A stretch of 64,000 nt of DNA from positions 3,658,001-3,722,000 of the forward strand of contig NC_088320.1 in NCBI RefSeq assembly GCF_910592395.1. The letters run 5' to 3'. The stretch comes from Lineus longissimus (Eukaryota; Nemertea; Pilidiophora; Heteronemertea; Lineidae). The first letter of the stretch is position 1; every line of letters begins with the position of its first letter. This document shows positions 48,701-60,700 of the stretch, piece by piece. The notes under the pieces were generated by a model, which had not been told where the DNA came from, searched no databases, and worked only from the letters and a program-made list of their open reading frames with translations. The translations under genes and the position numbers were made by a program.

Positions 48701-49778
48701 ACATTAGTAAACTCGATGATTGTATCCGTAAGTTATCTGCTGTTTGGAATATACTGGGTTGAGAGTTGAGCCTCCACTGCAGGATATTAGTAGCTCTATA
48801 AACTACATTGAACACTCCCATGATCTCTTACCGCATGGACATCTACTGTTGTGTCAGCCATGAGTTCGAGTTCCCAATTGTGACCGTTGGGTTATTACAC
48901 TGGTAACATTTCCTTTGTAGCCCTTCATTGTCCCGAGCCACCTCGCCCACCAAACACCACCATGGACTCTAACGACACGAGCTGGAAAGCATCCATTCTC
49001 TACAGCTGTGTGAGCGAAGAGTTCGAGTTCCCCAACGGAGACGAGGAGATGGTCAGCGTGTGTAGCGACGAGGCCCGCTGGAAACCAAATGTGCCTTTCT
49101 GTACAAGTAAGTTGTCTCAGTTATAGTTAAAGACGTTCTCCACTACCTCCTATTTGCGTTAAATGCCGGTCTTTTCAATACGTAGGCTAAAGAAGGTGAG
49201 AGTCCGAAGTCCTGCCTTGAGGTACAGATCTTGTGAATGAATACTGGGAACAATTATTCCATAACAGAGTTAAAGCAATATAGTTAACAAGACCACTGTA
49301 CTGGGAAGAAATGAACAGTGCGTGGTGTACGGTGTCTCTCTGTCCAATCGCAAGCAAGCGATTCACCCGTCGCTTCTGCATTGACTCTTTGCTTTAGTAT
49401 ATAGGTGCTGCAGCTGTGTCCGTATCTTCGTATTGTCTTTAGCTCTTGTCTGTGCTTGATTTAAGGTATACACGTATTCAGTATCTGCATCAACTTCATC
49501 AACTCTCTTTTGTCATCTGTTGTCCAATGATTTTACTTGTCCACATAAATCATCCTTACAATTCTGTACTTCCAGAGAAGGCCCCGAAACTGACTCTCAA
49601 GGGCAAAAAATACGCACCACCACCGAAGGAATCGCCATCAGCCCAAACAGTGGGTACATTAGCCATCACCATTATGATCGTCATGCTGGTGGTAACTGTG
49701 CTGATTGACCTCGGAACATGCTACCAGGGCCTGAGGTTTCTCAGGTACAATCTCAGATCTTTTCAACGCAATCGGTAA
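42715..49778 (+). CDS. selectin-like receptor: LamG module B - C-type lectin - 4 CCP/sushi - transmembrane
   Basis: Exons: 42715-42778, 42902-43543, 45775-45849, 46150-46386, 46818-47018, 47291-47443, 47572-47703, 48047-48235, 48524-48727, 48921-49106 and 49576-49778. They sum to 2286 bases (761 residues), and every intron is phase 1. Order: signal peptide (1-22), LamG-like domain (25-235), Ser/Thr-rich linker, C-type lectin domain (about 262-406; CIAEEW, GNCYMFF, WTNWL, CLCVV, KWDTKPC, GFVCQ), four CCP/sushi domains (about 407-694, each with four Cys and a Trp or Gly near the last Cys), one membrane helix (TLAITIMIVMLVVTVLIDL) and a short basic tail (RFLRYNLRSFQRNR). The lectin domain lacks EPN/QPD, so calcium-dependent sugar binding is doubtful. 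CCP1 is split by an intron. The architecture parallels selectins (lectin-EGF-CCP-TM) with LamG in place of EGF. It is probably a cell-surface recognition or immune protein; its ligand is unknown. Confidence 0.87.
43544..45774 (+). other. large intron of the LamG-CTLD-CCP gene
   Basis: This 2.2 kb intron separates the LamG module from the linker exon. I looked for a third LamG exon and saw none. It contains AT-rich sequence and a probable retroelement scar at about 45560-45660. Confidence 0.6.
45565..45660 (+). mobile_element. possible Penelope-like element 3' scar (hammerhead-like motif)
   Basis: CCAGAAGAAGGTT-CATTA-AACCGAAACGTTGG resembles the CTGAnGA...GAAAC core of hammerhead motifs carried by Penelope-like elements. 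GGTT/AACC forms the intervening stem, and a GGATTACATTGTGGAG-type tail follows. The core is degenerate, so identification is tentative. Confidence 0.35.
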
Positions 49779-49896
49779 ACACGCCAAGGAAGTCACTTGC
49801 ATTTGTTATTATTTTTTATTGAAGATTTTATTAGCTTGGATATGTACATTGCATTAGGAGATTCGTGCAAATCAAGCAATGATATAATAATTGAAA

Positions 49897-49902
49897 AATA
49901 AA
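49897..49902 (+). promoter_or_regulatory. poly(A) signal of the LamG-CTLD-CCP gene
   Basis: AATAAA lies 119 bases after the stop codon, followed by an A-rich stretch. Confidence 0.7.
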
Positions 49903-52900
49903 AACGTAAAAAAGATTTAAAAGTTTTCATCAAATTTTGACGGCCAGCTGATGAGTAGAAAGGCGCACATTCCAACAGGAGTCACCTTTTCAAGGTCAGA
50001 TAGCTATCGTGAAACCACGACAGCCACAACAGAAGTCAGTTCTGACAATGACAAAGGGAGGTCAGGCTTTTTCAATTTGAGATGGCTATCCATATCTAGA
50101 AACCGATCCTCATCTTCAAAAGTCAACTGGTAGCAGCGGTAATGGTCTAATATGTAATTAAACCGCTGGACACGATGATTGCTGTCGCGAAGGACAAACA
50201 TCCATGAAAGAACTCGTTTTTTCAAGGCTAGATGTCTATCGCTCTTCTTGAAACCGATCCTAAGTCAATTCTACACAATAGCCACACCATTTGTATCCAC
50301 AGAGGCAGAAAATGAAATGAAAACCAGATAACGGTGACTGACCATGAAGACTGGTTTCCATAAATATCAACCCATGGTCCACCACGAGATAATTGGAGGG
50401 TAATCGGCCAATGAACCGAAATTTGAAAATCATTTAAGATTATTTAGATTTCTTAATGGTCAATGGAGGTTGATAATTACATGCTTGTGTAGCCCATTTA
50501 TCTTAAACCCAATTATTTTGCTTGGGGTCACTCTTTATGTGTTTAAGAGCCTCTAATCAGTGGTTTAGCAGACGACCGCCATTGTTTGAAAATGCCCGGA
50601 TGCAGCGTATATTCTCGCCACCATTGAGAGGCGAGTGATGACGGAGACGTGCGCGCAGGAAGACGATGCACGCACATTAGTCCCGGGATTAAAGAGCATC
50701 GCGCAACAGTAAAAACTTTGAATGAATATAGATCTGAACCGCAGATAAACTTCTCACTCAAGAGTCGAGGACTCATGCCTTTCAGAGGTACTGTGTTTAC
50801 GAACGAACATCTGTCCGACAATGGACTGTTTTGACAATATTCAGTCTCAGTTACAGTCGAACGGAAACCTCCATTTGGCTATCACTCCGATTCATAATTT
50901 GGTGAACTGATGTAAGCGCAGGTCAGAGGGTTCAGAAGCAATCGGTCTTCAGCTGCAAGTTCGCCAAGGCAGTGCTCCTAGATCTTAAGTAAAGTTTTCA
51001 TTGACGGGCCAATTACTAAAGATTCGCTTTGCCGAAACTCGTTTTTTCTGTTCTGTTGTAGGCCGGTATTTTCTAGCGTTACATCAATTTTGCTAATTAT
51101 GAGGTATATTATCAGCTGCATGCCTCGGCAGTAGCCCGTGTAAGTGGGTTGAGGTGCCAGGGTTTACTAGATTTCTTTTCTTGTAGTTGTCATTGAATAA
51201 AAAATTGTAAAAAGTACCCTAGGGCGAGGTTGGCGCTTCTTTGTTGTCTTCCACAGAACGTGTCCATGGCGTCAGGCGCCATCTCTTCCCTCCCCATCCG
51301 TCATCTTCAAACTCGCCATAATTACCCGAGAGATACACGGCACTCATCCCCAGACAAGTGACCCAGCAAATTAGATAGCAATATCTCCACGAGAACAGTT
51401 TCATGTTCACCTATAATCCCCTGTGCTTACATCTTAGTAAATAAAACTTATAGGATATAAGGACTTCCAATTTGCTGCTGTGATTATGCTATTGGCACCA
51501 CAATCGAGATCGATTTACTGCCGATTCACTAAAGACAATACATTTTTTTTCTGAGCCATACAATGTATTCGTCAGTTTATCATAATCATAATCATCATCA
51601 CCTTTATTCGGTTAATCTACCGGGTGTTTTAGCCAAAGTTACTGTTTTCATAACTTATTGTTTACCTTGCCTCCCATCTACTTTCATAACTTACCAGTAT
51701 GTTGTCTTGTTTATTAATTTCACCCATTATGAGAATTACTAGGGACAAAACCCGCCAATCGAAATTACATGTAAATGAACGATATCTAGCCTCGGAAATT
51801 ACTGCGGAGCTCAGAGTTGTCGCCGATGTAATCTTTATTATCATCCACTCCAGGGCCGCCGAAATTACCCTTTTCATAACTTGTGTGTTAATCTCCCCAC
51901 ATCCTTTAATTTGTTTCGGCTTGTTACAGCCGCAACCCCGCGCTTATCTCGCCCGTTCAAATATCCTGGCGCGGTGTTGAGGGCATGCTCATCGTGTTCG
52001 ATGACTATCTACTCGTGATTGATCGGGCTCACCTGAGGTCGGAGCGGCGCGGTTTGACGGCCGATGTCACAACACTCAGGTAGATCATCCGACTGATACC
52101 GGTACCATTTTACTTCGGTCATGGGTCACAGACGTTGACAGATAGTGGCAAGTTATTGTTATGCCTCATTTTCGATGATGTTTAGGGTATATGTCCTGGG
52201 CAGGAGAACTGAAATAAAATCGGTGTGGGTGTACTTTGGCATGGTACTCAGCTCATTCGGGTTTTCAGGTCCACCATTCTCGCAATAGCATGGCGTTCCC
52301 AAAAAAGAGGCTTTGGTTGACGAAAAGCCTGGATGTGAACAGATCACGGTAGAATCGATCAATTCGGGTTCAGCAGTGCTACCATCTGATGGTGCAGTGG
52401 TGAACTACGTTCTTATGCCAGTGGGTATAGATCTGTGAACATTTTGATAATAACTATTTTGGTCAAACGCATTCGACACCGTTTTCTAAAAGGATGGACG
52501 TTTGACCATCCGCCATTCATCGCTGGATACGAAGGTCTGTATTTAGTCCAGTAATGATGTCCATAAGCGACTAGCGGTATCTATATCCAACACAAAATGA
52601 CCAGTAGGTGACCACTGCCAACCTAAACATTTTGTCGCGGACATTGTTTAGGAGTCAATTAGTAAACGCACTGTTTACAAGGACAGGAGCGGAGGCGGAC
52701 AGGGGCGGGTCATTTGAAAGGACGATGCGCCAGTATAAAGCGCAATGTCAACACAGCCCGCGAGCGGGTATCATGGTCGAAAATTGGTGTTCTCTACCCT
52801 GTAATTATGGTAAGATAAATTACCTGAAAACTGACCACTTGGCCGGTGCTTTCTTTGCCTGGCGCCGGACGCTGGTCAAATAGATCACGCGCCCGACACA

Positions 52901-54146
52901 AGTTGATCCGCCTTTCCCGCGGGCCGGGTCAGAACTTCGCCTGATGAGTCTGGACCCATATGTCTCGGTTGGTGTAAGATCCCTATCTTAGAAAGGCATT
53001 CTCGGCCTAAAGTTTCCATTTATAGTGCCAGGGGCTTTAGCACTGCCGACTCATAGTGCGTTCCATCACCACAAACAACGATCCACACTGGGTAAGGGAC
53101 TGATTGATCTCACAAATTTGGGGGTCAATGTATTGTTAAAAGTCCCCTTTCGTCAGAAATTAGTACTTAGCGCTGTACTATTTGTTCAACGTTTGCTTAT
53201 TGTTTTGTCCTCCCGCGCGAGATTGATACTTTGGCGCTGACCCTGCTGTCTCGTCTGCTGTTGTTGATTAGAGTCACGTGCCACCTGCCTTCCAATCGCT
53301 ACAAGGTGTTCCATTCAATTAGGTTTAATTTGCGCTGAACTGTCCTGACGGAATGGATACTACACCTGTATCCGACACACGATAGACGAGGCAACACGGC
53401 ACAGTATGATTGAGAAAACACCAATTAAGCAAAGACAACGAAGACAGCACGATCTACAGGATTTTTCGCACCTATTTTAAAACAATCACAGTGCAACGAC
53501 ATTGAATGGATACAGAGAAGTGCTTTGTTTCTCATGACTGTCAAAACCCCCAACAAGGGGGAAGCCATTTCCTTTCTTACAAAGTCCAGTTTGGTTGCCG
53601 ATGTAAAGACCGCAGGGAGACATAAATCTCCGAAAAATATTTAGTTGAGAACCGCTTGTTAACTAGGACATTAATAGGAAAGGCCGTTGCTGACGAGGGG
53701 ACATTTCCGACGTAATGCAGGAGCAAACCGGAGACACCTTCAGCGCCATGCAGTTTTATCTCAAGCACGAGTAAAGGCAAAGAGAAGCTATTAACCAAAT
53801 AACAAGAATATTCATTCAAAGGAACGAAATATCTTCATATCATGATTAAATTATCACGACTACATTCAGTAGAATATCAGTGCAAAATCCGGCCGAGAGT
53901 TATTGTTCGGTGATTTTTAGACTGAGCGACGTCTTTTTAGTCTCAAAATACATTCTGTCACATCTGTCCGTCTTTTTACGAAGATGTCAATAAGATGTAA
54001 ATGACTCCGCAATAGCAGACTGCGTTCACTTTCAAATGGCAGACAGGACGACTTCTAGCATCACGCTTGGGGACGAGGCCACTGCCCATTTGCCGTTACA
54101 AATTGCACGATTAATTGAGCGATCTATTTGATTGGTTTACGAGTGA

Positions 54147-54158
54147 TGACGTCACGTG
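54147..54158. promoter_or_regulatory. CRE overlapping an E-box upstream of engrailed
   Basis: TGACGTCACGTG combines a perfect CRE palindrome (TGACGTCA, 54147-54154) with CACGTG (54153-54158), sharing two bases. ATTGG, an inverted CCAAT, lies 15 bases upstream. The site is about 635 bases before the engrailed ATG. Confidence 0.5.
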
Positions 54159-54303
54159 CGGGCGGAACTTCGCCAGAGAATTAAGACGGGAGTGATATGT
54201 TGCGATCGTTCAATAAGAGGGATGCGTTTGAAAGAAACGAATTAGTCCACGATTTATTGTCTGTGTGCGAAGATTCGCCGGATCAGGAAATCTTAATCAA
54301 AGC

Positions 54304-54317
54304 TAATTAACTAATTA
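54304..54317. promoter_or_regulatory. paired TAATTA homeodomain sites upstream of engrailed
   Basis: Two TAATTA palindromes (54304-54309, 54312-54317) sit 8 bases apart in GCTAATTAACTAATTAAG. TAATTA is the preferred site of engrailed-class homeodomains, so auto- or cross-regulation is possible. The position about 475 bases before the start codon fits a proximal promoter. Confidence 0.5.
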
Positions 54318-54791
54318 AGTAAGTTGTTAAAAAAAGGAGGCAGGAGCGGAAGAGTCCATGAAGAGGCTGAACATTCTCCGGTACCACCGAACAATTGTAT
54401 TGCGATTATTGGCCAAGTTGGAGGGAACGGATACATTATCGTGGATTTTCTTCTGAAATGGGAACAGATTCTATCTCCGTGTAACTAACTATTCGAATGA
54501 CCTTCGGTAACTTTTTCAGTCAAGGAGTTAGCATTAACTGTTTAAATTGACTTGTCGTTGTCGAAGATTTTAGCATTTTGCTCTGATTTTCTTTTTGCGG
54601 GACATCCTTGAATATAGTATTGTTCTTAAAAATAAAACACCAGGCAGAATTTCTGCAAATGGCAACAAACTTATAACAAGTACAATTCGGAAATGAAGGA
54701 CTTTTAGCTGCATCTAAGTGTGTGAGGGAATCTCCTTTAACGACAACTTCATCGGAGTAATTGCCTCCAAGCATTTGCTAAAGGTAACGTT

Positions 54792-57700
54792 ATGACGGCG
54801 ATGGAAGTTTGTGATAACCTGGAACCTCATCTCGGGGAGGAAGATGCCGAAATTGATGTTTGTGACACGACACCTGATGCGGGCGTCTGGTCACCAGGCC
54901 AGCTGTATGGAACTGACGTTGCTTTGGATTTGAAGATCAGGCCTAAGGCGGAGGAACTGGACAATCGACTACAAACAGACTCTTTGGGAAATCTACCTAA
55001 AAGGGATGAGTTTGGTGTGAGGAATGAGTCAGAATCGGAGGATTTTCGCCCCAAAATCGAATCGGACGATGATGATTCAAATACCTCGAAGACATTTTCA
55101 GAAGAAATGGAGTGCAATTCAGTTAGAACTGAATGTGAAAGCTTTGGACGCGAGACGGGGTGCAACTTGGTGAAATGTCGCCGTGAAAGCTTTGAACGCG
55201 AGTCGGAACAAACAAGTAATGAAAGCATGGACTGCCAATCGCCTAGTGACTCGGAATCCACCAAAGACTTGGAAAATAAAAATCCAAACAACTCTAAAAG
55301 TTTTGAAACGAAACACTTGGAAAATAAAAATCCACAGAACCAACAACCACAGAATAATAATGTACCAAAACTCACAAACTTTTTCATCGAGAATATCCTA
55401 AAACCCGAATTCGGGCGGCGGAAAGCGGAATCAAAAATCAGAAGTGCATTTACGAAGACGAAGCCACAGCATCGACAAGAAGGGAATGAAAAAGTGCGTG
55501 ATTTGCCTGGGGCGGTCAAAGAAGATGTCGCGAAGCTTTCTGCGGTGTCGGTGTGGCCAGCCTGGGTGTACTGCACGAGGTATTCGGACAGGCCGTCTTC
55601 AGGTAAGAAATGTAATTACAAATTATTATATATCTTTCTTAACTTTTGCTGTCAAATAGAAACTGTACTTGATATTCGATAGAAAGGTTCGAACTGATAC
55701 TTCAATATTTCGAAACTTTGCAATATTTTGAAAACTATAACATTCTAATAAGGTCCAATTTTTTTGTAAAGAAAGAGTAATACAAGCACTATTTAAAGGA
55801 AGGCCGGGTATATTTGGCAAGCCACTCGCCGAACAGGCATAATTTTTGCCCTGTTGGGAGAGCCGCTTGCCGAACAGCACTGAAAATCAAACATTAGGTA
55901 TTTTCTAAAAAGGTGAATTTGAAAGATAAAAATACCTCTTTTTGATTGAACTTACGGTAGTACTATGCCTCAGATAACAAATTCCTCAGGGATTTCGTAC
56001 TCACTATTTGATTTATTGTTATCAATTAACCTCACCGCGTACTAATGTCTACTCGCCATTCTTCCTGCCCAACCATGCTTCAACACAGCATTGTATTACA
56101 AAATTGATTAACTTATAACTTCTAGACACATTTGTCATCAGCGAATTCTCATATAAATCTCCGATTAATTGATTAATTTTTACAGGTAGTTGATAGTGAG
56201 AATATCTGTAACGTGCTTTTTCATTTTGCCGCATGGCTGCGGCGATTGAATTTAATCAGAACAATTAAGGTTAATTGAGGTTTTTTTTCGTTGCGTTTTA
56301 TCATAATGCAGTGTCTTTCGCAATTGTAAAAATGGGCTCCGTTGCTACTAAGTCGAATAAAACATAGATCTACGTGTTGGATCGCGGACATAAAGTTAAC
56401 AGAGTGGCTACGTCTCCGTGGAGTAATAATATCGGTCATCATACTACCAGCACGGATGTAAAGCATATATCCGTCAAGTCCGTGCGAGCAGTATAGATCT
56501 ATCAGATGTTTCATAACCACGAGGCATTCGCAATTGAGAATCATTCCTCTTACGCCAGATTTTTCAAATCATTAAACCATTGGTTTAACACCGACTACAT
56601 TGAATGATTCTGATCAGAGAAAGTTTGATCAGAGAAAGCGGCAAAAGTTAATTTCGTCCTCCTAGAAAGCCAAAGTTTAAAGAATTGTCTGGGAAATATA
56701 GAACTGTCATGGAAATTGCAGAGATATTAGTTACATTAGAAGAAGTTAGTTGTTTCATGTCTGAAATGAGTCCCAGGGGCCAGTACAGGTGAAGCCCGAG
56801 GTCGTTAGAGGCCGAAGGGTGAAAGCCCCCGCCCCAGCGCAGACGTCGGCGACTTTGTTAGGCCCCCGCCTCTCAGAGAGGCGAACCCTGGCTCTCGGAC
56901 GGGCGATACTGTTATTCCGAGTTATCAGTAAACCATCGGTGTCTCTTTACTGCCCATTGTCAGGCAAGACAGTGGCCAGGCCATTGCAACCACTAGATTA
57001 TAAATCATCGAAGATAAGCATCTCCGAGATTTCCGTGTCGGCCTTTCAGACAAAGCGCCTCTGTGGCCATATCGCGGAATCTAGCATTAAACGGAACAAG
57101 AAGAGCTTGCCAAACATTGCCAAACAACCAAAAAGTGTAGCAACTTCGCCAGGCCATCTGAATTTGATAAATCAATTCAGTGTTCGGACAAAAGCTCATT
57201 TGACAATGAAGCGATGACATGACTTTTGAAATCTTTATCAGCTTGATCAGAATTGCCGTCCTTAGGTTTTACGCTTGACGTGTTCATTCGGCCGGAAACC
57301 GGTCATCAGAAGTTAGATCGCCGCGACAGGCCTTCCTGGGGTTCATGTCTGGCTACTGAAAATGTTTACGCGAGATTCCCAGATGGACTCGAGATAGTGG
57401 TAGGTCCTTTTGAAAAGTGAAGGTTGACATGCGAAACGCTTGACTCCGACATGATTTTATCATGTCGAGAAATTTGAAAGTCATTATCGTTTTCATAACG
57501 TGATTTTTCATCTCTTTATTCGAAGGCATGCGGGAGTCATGATTAATACTGAATATACGATGTTTCAGAAGTTCATGATTTGTGATACTGCATGATGTAA
57601 GTGCCAAGTGGTGGGTCCTTTTCAAAGTTGAGAGTTGACATCAGATTCGTTCACCATCAACTTAAGCTAGAAACCATGGCCAAACCTACTCGACGTACCC

Positions 57701-60700
57701 GCCGAAACTTCAAAGAAACGAAAAATGTTTTGCAATGTGTTATTTTAGTAATTGGTGTATCACTATAAATTGTAAGTCATTTTTCACATCATTCGCATCG
57801 TGCCGTCCCAACAAAATAACCAAGCAAATCGCCCGGGGCCATATCCTCTTATTTTCTACCACCACAATAGCCAGGATGGAGCAACCCATTCTCCCGGGAG
57901 GACGGGGCGGGCGGGCCGTTCAGGTTTGAGACGGGTTTAATAACGGGTCTAGGTCCTTAAGTCAATGATAGAGGAGTCTGTTGGTTTTTGGAGACAATTC
58001 CAGGCAACCTGCCACTTTGGTTAGAAAACCGGGCATGCTTTATAACGGTTCCAGGGTATTATGGTTATATTATCAACGATTATTACGAGTTCTATGCCAA
58101 ACAAGAAAGGGGGCAATTTTCAAGTATCAATGTTACAGCCTTTGTGCGATGGGTTATGGGAACTGGGAACGGTGGTGCTATTTTGTCTGTCAAAGGATTC
58201 TGTCACGGAACGCTGTGTAGCATAAACTTATGTTTTAAACCGTCAGTGTTACGAGAACTTCGAATAACAGTTAAAGGAACAACATGAAAAGCACCTCATT
58301 AGCAGCAATTGACATTAGATGATAAAGGGCGATTATCTTCTATCAAGACCGTAATGAGTTAAGGCCTCACACAGATGGTAAATTTCCATACACAACTGAA
58401 GAAAACCTTGGATCTCTTGCTCACAAACCGACCAACGCTGATAGCAAAATGTACTGCACCACCAGGCATCAATCGTGATCATGAGATGGTCTCCGAAGCC
58501 TCTATAGTAACTTGAATAGTTTACCAGTCTCGCGATAAAACAAGTCCTTAACGAGTTAAACTCAGAAAGAGAGCATCAATGCTGTCTCTATTCATCCAGT
58601 CACTTGAATAGTTCACCAAGTGAGCATCACCGGCCTGGACCCGCATCGATTTTGCAATATCACCCCTAATAGTAAATCAATGAACATCATCTCTGCAAAG
58701 TGAGATATTAGCTAAATATCTGCTTGATGACTTCTTATTACCTCCAAGACTATCATCGGCCACCAGAAACCCGAATCACCAAGTCATCAAGTCGATTGGC
58801 AACCAATTAAATCTCATACAAACGCGTAATTAATAGGTATAATCCGGCGACAAAGCGTAGTAATAACTTCTCACGCATGCGTGGTTTCTGGTTTGTGACC
58901 CTTTGAAATTATCTCTTGGTAGATTTGGTTGGTTTCGCGGCGCGTGTTGTGAATGAGAATACCCGGATGTTGATGGCCTCATCCGCGGTCGTATGAATTG
59001 AGTCGTTAACGACACCGGGACTAAATCGACCCAATCTTCTATTACTTTATGATTAAATATTAATAGTTCACGTCTGGGTTTCAGCTCTGGTGATAACTTT
59101 ACCTTATCTCACGAAACAAAGCACACATTTGGTATAATATTCCACGGTCCACTGCCCATGGTGGTGACGCTCAAATTTCGCCTGCCTAATTATTCGTGTG
59201 AATCTTGCCACCGCGGGATTTGGCGTTAATAGAATTGTGATAGATGTATTATGAAAGTCAAACGATCAACTATTAATTGTCAGTTATTAGCTATGATCAC
59301 TGGTAATTAATTCTTCAGGCTTTTTTCTGCGATATGTGCAGGGTGGAGATAAGAGTGCGGTACGTCATTATAAGAGCACGGGACGTCTCTGTTTTGTGCG
59401 GCTTGTCAGAGTTAATGGTGCGCGCGATATGGAATGGCTGGTAAAAGAGGATGCCGAGATTGGCGGGGAAAAAAGGCCGTCCACAGGGAGGTGATGGAAA
59501 TGGATGCATATGTTAGGGTGACTGAGAGATAAAGCCACAGGCACGAAGAGTTCTGCCCGATTGGGTTTAACTCCCTGGCTTATTAACCTACTGCCTGTTT
59601 AGCAACGGCGACGCGTTTTTCAATCGGCGACTCGACCATTTGCATTAATACATCATCAATCTATCACCACCTTATCCTTCTACAGAGTGTATCCAAAAAA
59701 CGTATACGCTTTCAAAACAGGCTGTGTATTGTTTTTTATGGACATAAGGCAGGTGAACCCGCATGAACTTCTGTACGGCAATCGGAAGTCCGCGTGACTC
59801 TGAATATCTGGTAAAGATGAACTTTTGAGACATTTACTGCCTGCACCAAAAATATTTCTTTGCCAAACTATTGCTGAAGAGGACTGGCATATTGTCACGC
59901 ACATTAAATAAGGTGACACTTTTTAAGAGCCGACTGAGGCGAAAATATCGATTTGGCCAAAAAAATGTCTTGGGCATTTACTTTTATGAAGGTGACGATC
60001 CTCGGCCAAGCGAACGCTCATCCCCGCTTAAGTCAGTGGCGAAATAATGAGATTTTGCAGGAATGTTGCAAGTGGTGCGAGACAACGAACCGGACAATTT
60101 CATATCAGCGAAATTAACGCGATATATCTAAATAATGAATGGACCCCGACTGCGCAAAAACGTCAAGGGCTATACTGTGCATTATCCACTTTATTGAAAT
60201 GTTGTAGCTGGAATGCGTTCGACCGGACGCTCATATAATTCTGTAAATTAGATGTCAAAAGATGGGGTGTGAAAAATGGTAATCGACATCGTTGGATCAT
60301 TACTATGATGCTGTTGTGAGGAAAGTGACGTCGTTTGTTGTCATGGGTTTTAGAATAAGGGACGACACGCTGATAGATGAATTGTATATCAACCTGGCTT
60401 CCGCTGAATGACTTGTAATCGAGATTATTAAGAGGTTGTTGGTAAGAAATGGAATTCCAAGAAGTTGCACGTCGACAACGAACTTGACTCAAAACTATCT
60501 AGCAGAGAGGGACGGGATTACCGGAAACCCTGGGTGGGCTGAGCAAATTTGTGGGAGAAAGCGAGAAAAACAGGTCGGAGGGACATGATTTATTACGTCC
60601 TGATGTCCCATCCTCATAAATGATAAATAACCTGGGATTAGAGGCATCACTCACCTAAAATACATCAAGTACAGAAACTATTTTCTTCCAGAAAAATATT

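Larger units (their letters stand above)
49903..54791. promoter_or_regulatory. gene-free 4.9 kb upstream of engrailed
   Basis: No exon is supported. Short open frames on both strands look random. The last 0.8 kb is promoter-like, with a CRE/E-box and paired TAATTA sites listed separately. Large gene-free flanks are usual around developmental homeobox genes and commonly hold enhancers. That role is inferred from family knowledge only. Confidence 0.5.

Noticed and set aside
56789-57217. 142-codon plus-strand frame in the engrailed intron
   Set aside because: No domain, no clear splice sites joining it to engrailed, and no recognisable composition.
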